NCBI GenBank assembly: GCA_958402075.1
Contig: CATXSD010000020.1
Span: forward strand, 1-36,788
Direction of reading: 5' to 3'
DNA from: Mediterranea massiliensis
Lineage (GTDB): Bacteria > Bacteroidota > Bacteroidia > Bacteroidales > Bacteroidaceae
DNA length: 36,788 nucleotides
The notes under the pieces were generated by a model, which searched no databases, was not told where the DNA came from, and worked only from the letters and a program-made list of their open reading frames with translations. The stretch's first letter is position 1; each line of letters starts with the position of its first letter. Below are positions 34,306 to 36,788 of the stretch, in pieces. The position numbers and the translations under genes were made by a program.

Positions 34306-34740
34306 TTATTTCTTCAGGAAGTCGGCTCTGTAAGGGCTGAAGCAGTCGATGAGCAGTCCGGCTTCGAGGCAGACGCAACCGTGCTCTACGTTGGGTTCCA
34401 TGTAGAGTGCGTCGCCGGCCTTCACAACTTTCTTTTCGCCGCCGATGGTAAATTCGAATGCGCCGCTGACCACGTAGGTCACTTGGGTATGTTCGTGCTT
34501 GTGGGCACTACCGATGCCACCCTTTTCAAACTTTACCTTCACCATCATGATGTCTTCGTTGTACCCTACAATCTGGCGGGTGGCTCCCTGGCCTGCAGGT
34601 TCCCATTCCATGTCTTTTTCGTACATGAATACTTTGCTGTGATTAGTCATATCTTTCTGATTTTGTTGTTGGGCAAAGCTGCCGGTGGCAAACAGTGCCG
34701 AGAGAATGAATGCGGATGCAAAAATCTTGAATGTTTTCAT
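34306..34740 (-). CDS. Secreted cupin-domain protein
   Basis: A small single-domain cupin of 144 aa. Motif 1 is GSAHKHEHTQVTYVVSG, in which the usual Glu is replaced by Gln; motif 2 is GDALYMEPNVEHGC. The three His give a likely metal site. Residues 1-23 form a good signal peptide (FILSALFATGSFAQ), so it should act in the periplasm. Close relatives that I recall start near MTNHSKVF (residue 31) and are cytoplasmic, so this copy may have gained export. The substrate is unknown; such proteins can be isomerases, dioxygenases or sugar-binding. It has its own promoter and a terminator inside the neighbouring gene. Confidence 0.82.
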   Translation of the reverse strand: MKTFKIFASAFILSALFATGSFAQQQNQKDMTNHSKVFMYEKDMEWEPAGQGATRQIVGYNEDIMMVKVKFEKGGIGSAHKHEHTQVTYVVSGAFEFTIGGEKKVVKAGDALYMEPNVEHGCVCLEAGLLIDCFSPYRADFLKK

Positions 34741-34768
34741 ATTCAGTGTCTTTATGATATTATTTTCG

Positions 34769-34776
34769 CAAATGTA
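34769..34776 (-). promoter_or_regulatory. Promoter -7 element for the cupin gene
   Basis: TACATTTG on the minus strand matches TAnnTTTG, 29 bases before the ATG of the longer, signal-peptide-bearing start. This supports that start over the internal Met. Confidence 0.5.
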
Positions 34777-34870
34777 GTTAACTTCAATCAGAATGGAGAT
34801 GAATTTTTCGAAAAATAATGTATTTTGTTTTATTTTTGAAGGAAAAGGGAAGATTTCATCCTTTTTGCCT

Positions 34871-34878
34871 TACCTTTG
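34871..34878 (+). promoter_or_regulatory. Promoter -7 element for the radical SAM gene
   Basis: TACCTTTG matches TAnnTTTG. A second match, TATTTTTG, is at 34831-34838. The start codon at 34917 is preceded by AGGAGG five bases away, a strong Shine-Dalgarno site of a kind uncommon in this phylum, which fixes the start. Confidence 0.5.
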
Positions 34879-34916
34879 TTCCTGCTATTCATGATTGATA
34901 AAAACAGGAGGTTTGT

Positions 34917-35690
34917 ATGACTGTCATCTATCCTTCGCCCATCTTCGGGCCTATCCACTCCCGACGCCTGGGAGTTTCGCTGGGCATCAACCTGATGCCG
35001 GCCGACGGCAAGGTATGTACGTTCAACTGCATCTATTGCGAATGCGGCTTCAACGAAGATTTTCGTCCGAAGCTTCCCCGCCCCACGCGTGAAGAAGTCC
35101 GGGCTGCTCTGGAGGCCCGCCTGCAGGATATGAAGGCCAACGGGCCCACTCCCGACGTGCTGACCTTTGCCGGCAACGGAGAGCCGACGGCCCATCCGCA
35201 TTTTGCAGAGATCATCGACGATACGCTGGCCCTGCGCGACCGTTATTTCCCGAATGCCAAAGTCAGTGTGCTCAGCAACTCCACCTTTATCCACAAGCCT
35301 GCCGTCTTTGCCGCGCTCAACAAGATAGACAACAACATCCTGAAGCTCGACACGGTGGACGAGGACTACATCCGCAGTCTCGACCGTCCGACGGGGCGGT
35401 ATTCCGTGGCCGACATCATCGAGGGCATGAAGGCGTTCAAAGGCCGTTGCATCATCCAGACGATGTTTCTCAAGGGCGGATATATGGGCAAGGATATGGA
35501 CAACACGTCCGACAAATACGTGCTCCCCTGGCTGGAGAAGGTAAAGGAGATAGCACCCCGCCAGGTGATGATCTATACCATCGACCGCGAGACACCCGAC
35601 CACGACCTGCGGAAGGCTACGCACGAAGAGCTCGACCGCATTGGTGCGCTGGTGAGGGAAGCAGGAATTGAGGTGAGTGTGTCGTATTGA
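34917..35690 (+). CDS. Radical SAM protein
   Basis: A 257-aa enzyme of the radical S-adenosylmethionine superfamily. The CxxxCxxC cluster motif is Cys34-TFN-Cys38-IY-Cys41, preceded by the SRRLGVSLGINLMP segment typical of the COG0731-like (Tyw1/YfkA-related) branch. The SAM-binding GNGEPT motif is seen in FAGNGEPTAHP. The core barrel follows, and the protein ends without an extra cluster domain. Two nearby Cys (the later one at residue 43) are not needed for the motif. The reaction is not predictable; tRNA or cofactor modification is a guess from the family. The gene stands alone, divergent from the cupin gene and convergent with the endonuclease gene (7 nt apart). Confidence 0.87.
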   Translation: MTVIYPSPIFGPIHSRRLGVSLGINLMPADGKVCTFNCIYCECGFNEDFRPKLPRPTREEVRAALEARLQDMKANGPTPDVLTFAGNGEPTAHPHFAEIIDDTLALRDRYFPNAKVSVLSNSTFIHKPAVFAALNKIDNNILKLDTVDEDYIRSLDRPTGRYSVADIIEGMKAFKGRCIIQTMFLKGGYMGKDMDNTSDKYVLPWLEKVKEIAPRQVMIYTIDRETPDHDLRKATHEELDRIGALVREAGIEVSVSY

Positions 35691-35697
35691 GTCTTTA

Positions 35698-36582
35698 TTA
35701 GTTCCACTTTTTCCAATCGTATGATGCTTCTACTTGTTTCTCCACGTCGTCGGGCAGGGCGGGGAAGAAGTCGATGCCTGTGATGCGCTCCACCTGGTCG
35801 ACGGAGTTGGTGTAGCTGTCCAGCGGATGGTTGCCCGAGGTGTTCTTGTAGATGAAGCCGATGGCACGCGGAGGGCGGCTGTCGGCGCACAGGATGACCT
35901 TGAAGAAGGCTTCTGGCACGGTCACCTTGTGCTCTTTTCCGATGGTGCGATGTTTCTGATTGTAGAGGATGGGGCCGCAGACGATGTAGATGCGGCCTTC
36001 CTGTTCGGCCCACACGCGGCAGCGGTCTTCCAGTTCCTTCCAGTCACCGCGGTTCAGGTTGTGGTGCTGGGGGCAGATGTTGGTCATATAGAAACTCTCC
36101 TGCATGGCGCGCCAGTGCCAGCGGTTGTCGGCGGCGGGGCACATGTGGCCGCGGTCCCAGCCCGAACCTTTGTAGTCGTCGGTGGTGACGGCTTCGCTCT
36201 CGGGCAGGTCGGGGTCGGGCAGGAACTTGTCCGTGCGGCTTTCGCGCTCCACCAGCTTGTTGCGGTTCAGCTCCCACGCCACCCAGTTGGGCAGATTCAA
36301 GGTACGGTTATAAGATATGGTATATCCCTTGCGTTTCAAGATGGTTTCATCCGTGTCTTTCATCGGGGCGGGGATTTCGAGGCCTTGGACAGCGCTTGTC
36401 TGTGCTTGGGGTTTGTCTGTCTGAAGGGCCGACTGTATGCTTTGCGGAAGGTGGTCGGAGCCGGTGAGCCCCGTCTGCCAGGCATTGCTCAGCGGGCCGT
36501 AGCCGATGAAGGCGGCACACGCCAGCAGGATGAGGTACAACAGGCCTTTGGAGCCTTTCTTCTTCGTTTTTCTTTTGGCCAT
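35698..36582 (-). CDS. Membrane-anchored DNA/RNA non-specific endonuclease (NUC/EndoG family)
   Basis: A 294-aa nuclease of the beta-beta-alpha-metal type. The catalytic motif is DRGHMCPAAD with His146, followed by the metal-ligand Asn in the NICPQHHNLNRGDWKELE block. A basic N-terminus (MAKRKTKKKGSK) precedes one hydrophobic helix (about residues 13-28, GLLYLILLACAAFIGY), so the enzyme is held at the outer face of the inner membrane or secreted. A role in scavenging nucleic acids or degrading incoming DNA is inferred. The frame runs 46 codons further upstream, but that extension reads through a dispersed hairpin repeat and is not protein-like. A TACCTTTG promoter element is 23 nt before the chosen start. 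Confidence 0.92.
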   Translation of the reverse strand: MAKRKTKKKGSKGLLYLILLACAAFIGYGPLSNAWQTGLTGSDHLPQSIQSALQTDKPQAQTSAVQGLEIPAPMKDTDETILKRKGYTISYNRTLNLPNWVAWELNRNKLVERESRTDKFLPDPDLPESEAVTTDDYKGSGWDRGHMCPAADNRWHWRAMQESFYMTNICPQHHNLNRGDWKELEDRCRVWAEQEGRIYIVCGPILYNQKHRTIGKEHKVTVPEAFFKVILCADSRPPRAIGFIYKNTSGNHPLDSYTNSVDQVERITGIDFFPALPDDVEKQVEASYDWKKWN

Positions 36583-36604
36583 GACGATGAGTTTGTTCAG
36601 GCTC

Positions 36605-36612
36605 CAAAGGTA
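36605..36612 (-). promoter_or_regulatory. Promoter -7 element for the endonuclease gene
   Basis: TACCTTTG on the minus strand matches TAnnTTTG. CTTG at 36636-36639 is a possible -33 box, with a spacer of 23 bases. It supports the start at 36582 and excludes the longer frame. Confidence 0.55.
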
Positions 36613-36692
36613 GTGAAAGTCGAAAGCAGAAAAAACAAGCTTGCTTGATTTTTTTTGCTGAGACGCATGAGGGTCAATTTTAATGTCATCCT

Positions 36693-36751
36693 GAGCGAAG
36701 TGAAGGATCTCAATACACAAACAACTGCTTTCGAGATTCTTCGCTTTGCTC
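36693..36751. repeat. Dispersed GAAGGATCTC-type hairpin repeat
   Basis: GAGCGAAGTGAAGGATCTC (36693-36711) pairs with GAGATTCTTCGCTTTGCTC (36733-36751) over 19 positions, three of them G-U, around a 21-base loop. The preceding GTCATCCT completes the widely scattered bacterial intergenic word that translates as FAQDDI in one frame. It probably marks a gene-free boundary. No T-run is present. Nothing else is recognisable to the end of the window. Confidence 0.7.
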
Positions 36752-36788
36752 CCTTAGATTTGCGCAATAAAAGGAAATACGGTTGGAA

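Noticed and set aside
35734..36648. Plus-strand frame of about 300 codons opposite the endonuclease
   Set aside because: Shadow of a gene with an intact DRGH nuclease motif; composition (Val/Gly/His/Asp-rich) is typical of antisense frames.
36583..36720. N-terminal extension of the endonuclease (46 codons)
   Set aside because: It reads through the dispersed hairpin repeat (FAQDDI phrase) and the promoter box; the inner Met gives a normal basic-plus-helix anchor.

Overview
The window looks like chromosome of a gut-type Bacteroidales species (Bacteroides or a close relative). The evidence is a SusC/SusD pair with a hybrid two-component regulator, lipoproteins with Cys at about residue 20, Bacteroidetes-only families such as DUF4294, and many start-proximal copies of the Bacteroidetes -7 promoter element TAnnTTTG. 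Most of the window is housekeeping or core sequence of fairly high GC.

Layout. The left edge holds the 3' two thirds of trpA (+), which abuts dacB (-), followed by lpdA (-). From about 3.7 to 16.3 kb comes a compact, visibly more AT-rich polysaccharide utilization locus, all on the minus strand: a hybrid two-component regulator, then SusC, SusD, a GH43-type lipoprotein and a propeller-like/GH51 fusion, ending in a clear intrinsic terminator. The enzymes point to arabinose-containing plant glycans. The GH51 protein appears to have lost its catalytic nucleophile by an exact two-codon deletion. Next are a TlpA-like lipoprotein, a 22-bp-period palindromic repeat array, two tandem EamA transporters (-), and a + strand operon leuS - yitT-type - rdgB.

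From 25.3 to 30.1 kb, on the minus strand, lie a large AAA+ protein of unknown role, nadA, and a membrane-anchored S41 peptidase. Between nadA and the AAA+ gene is about 230 bp with no convincing gene. On the minus strand it can be drawn as a highly structured RNA with its own promoter-like element and an intrinsic terminator 36 nt before the AAA+ start codon. It is either a free small RNA or an attenuator-type leader, and it is the best candidate here for something undescribed.

From 30.6 kb on are a TrmH/SpoU methyltransferase (+), a second 22/23-bp palindromic array, a DUF4294 protein (-), a helix-hairpin-helix plus beta-barrel outer-membrane protein (+), a secreted cupin (-) whose terminator lies inside the end of its convergent neighbour, a radical SAM protein (+), and a membrane-anchored DNA/RNA endonuclease (-). 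A dispersed GAAGGATCTC-type hairpin repeat closes the window.

No tRNA, rRNA, CRISPR, transposase, phage gene or origin was recognised. Family assignments come from motif recognition by eye, and no alignment or folding program was run.
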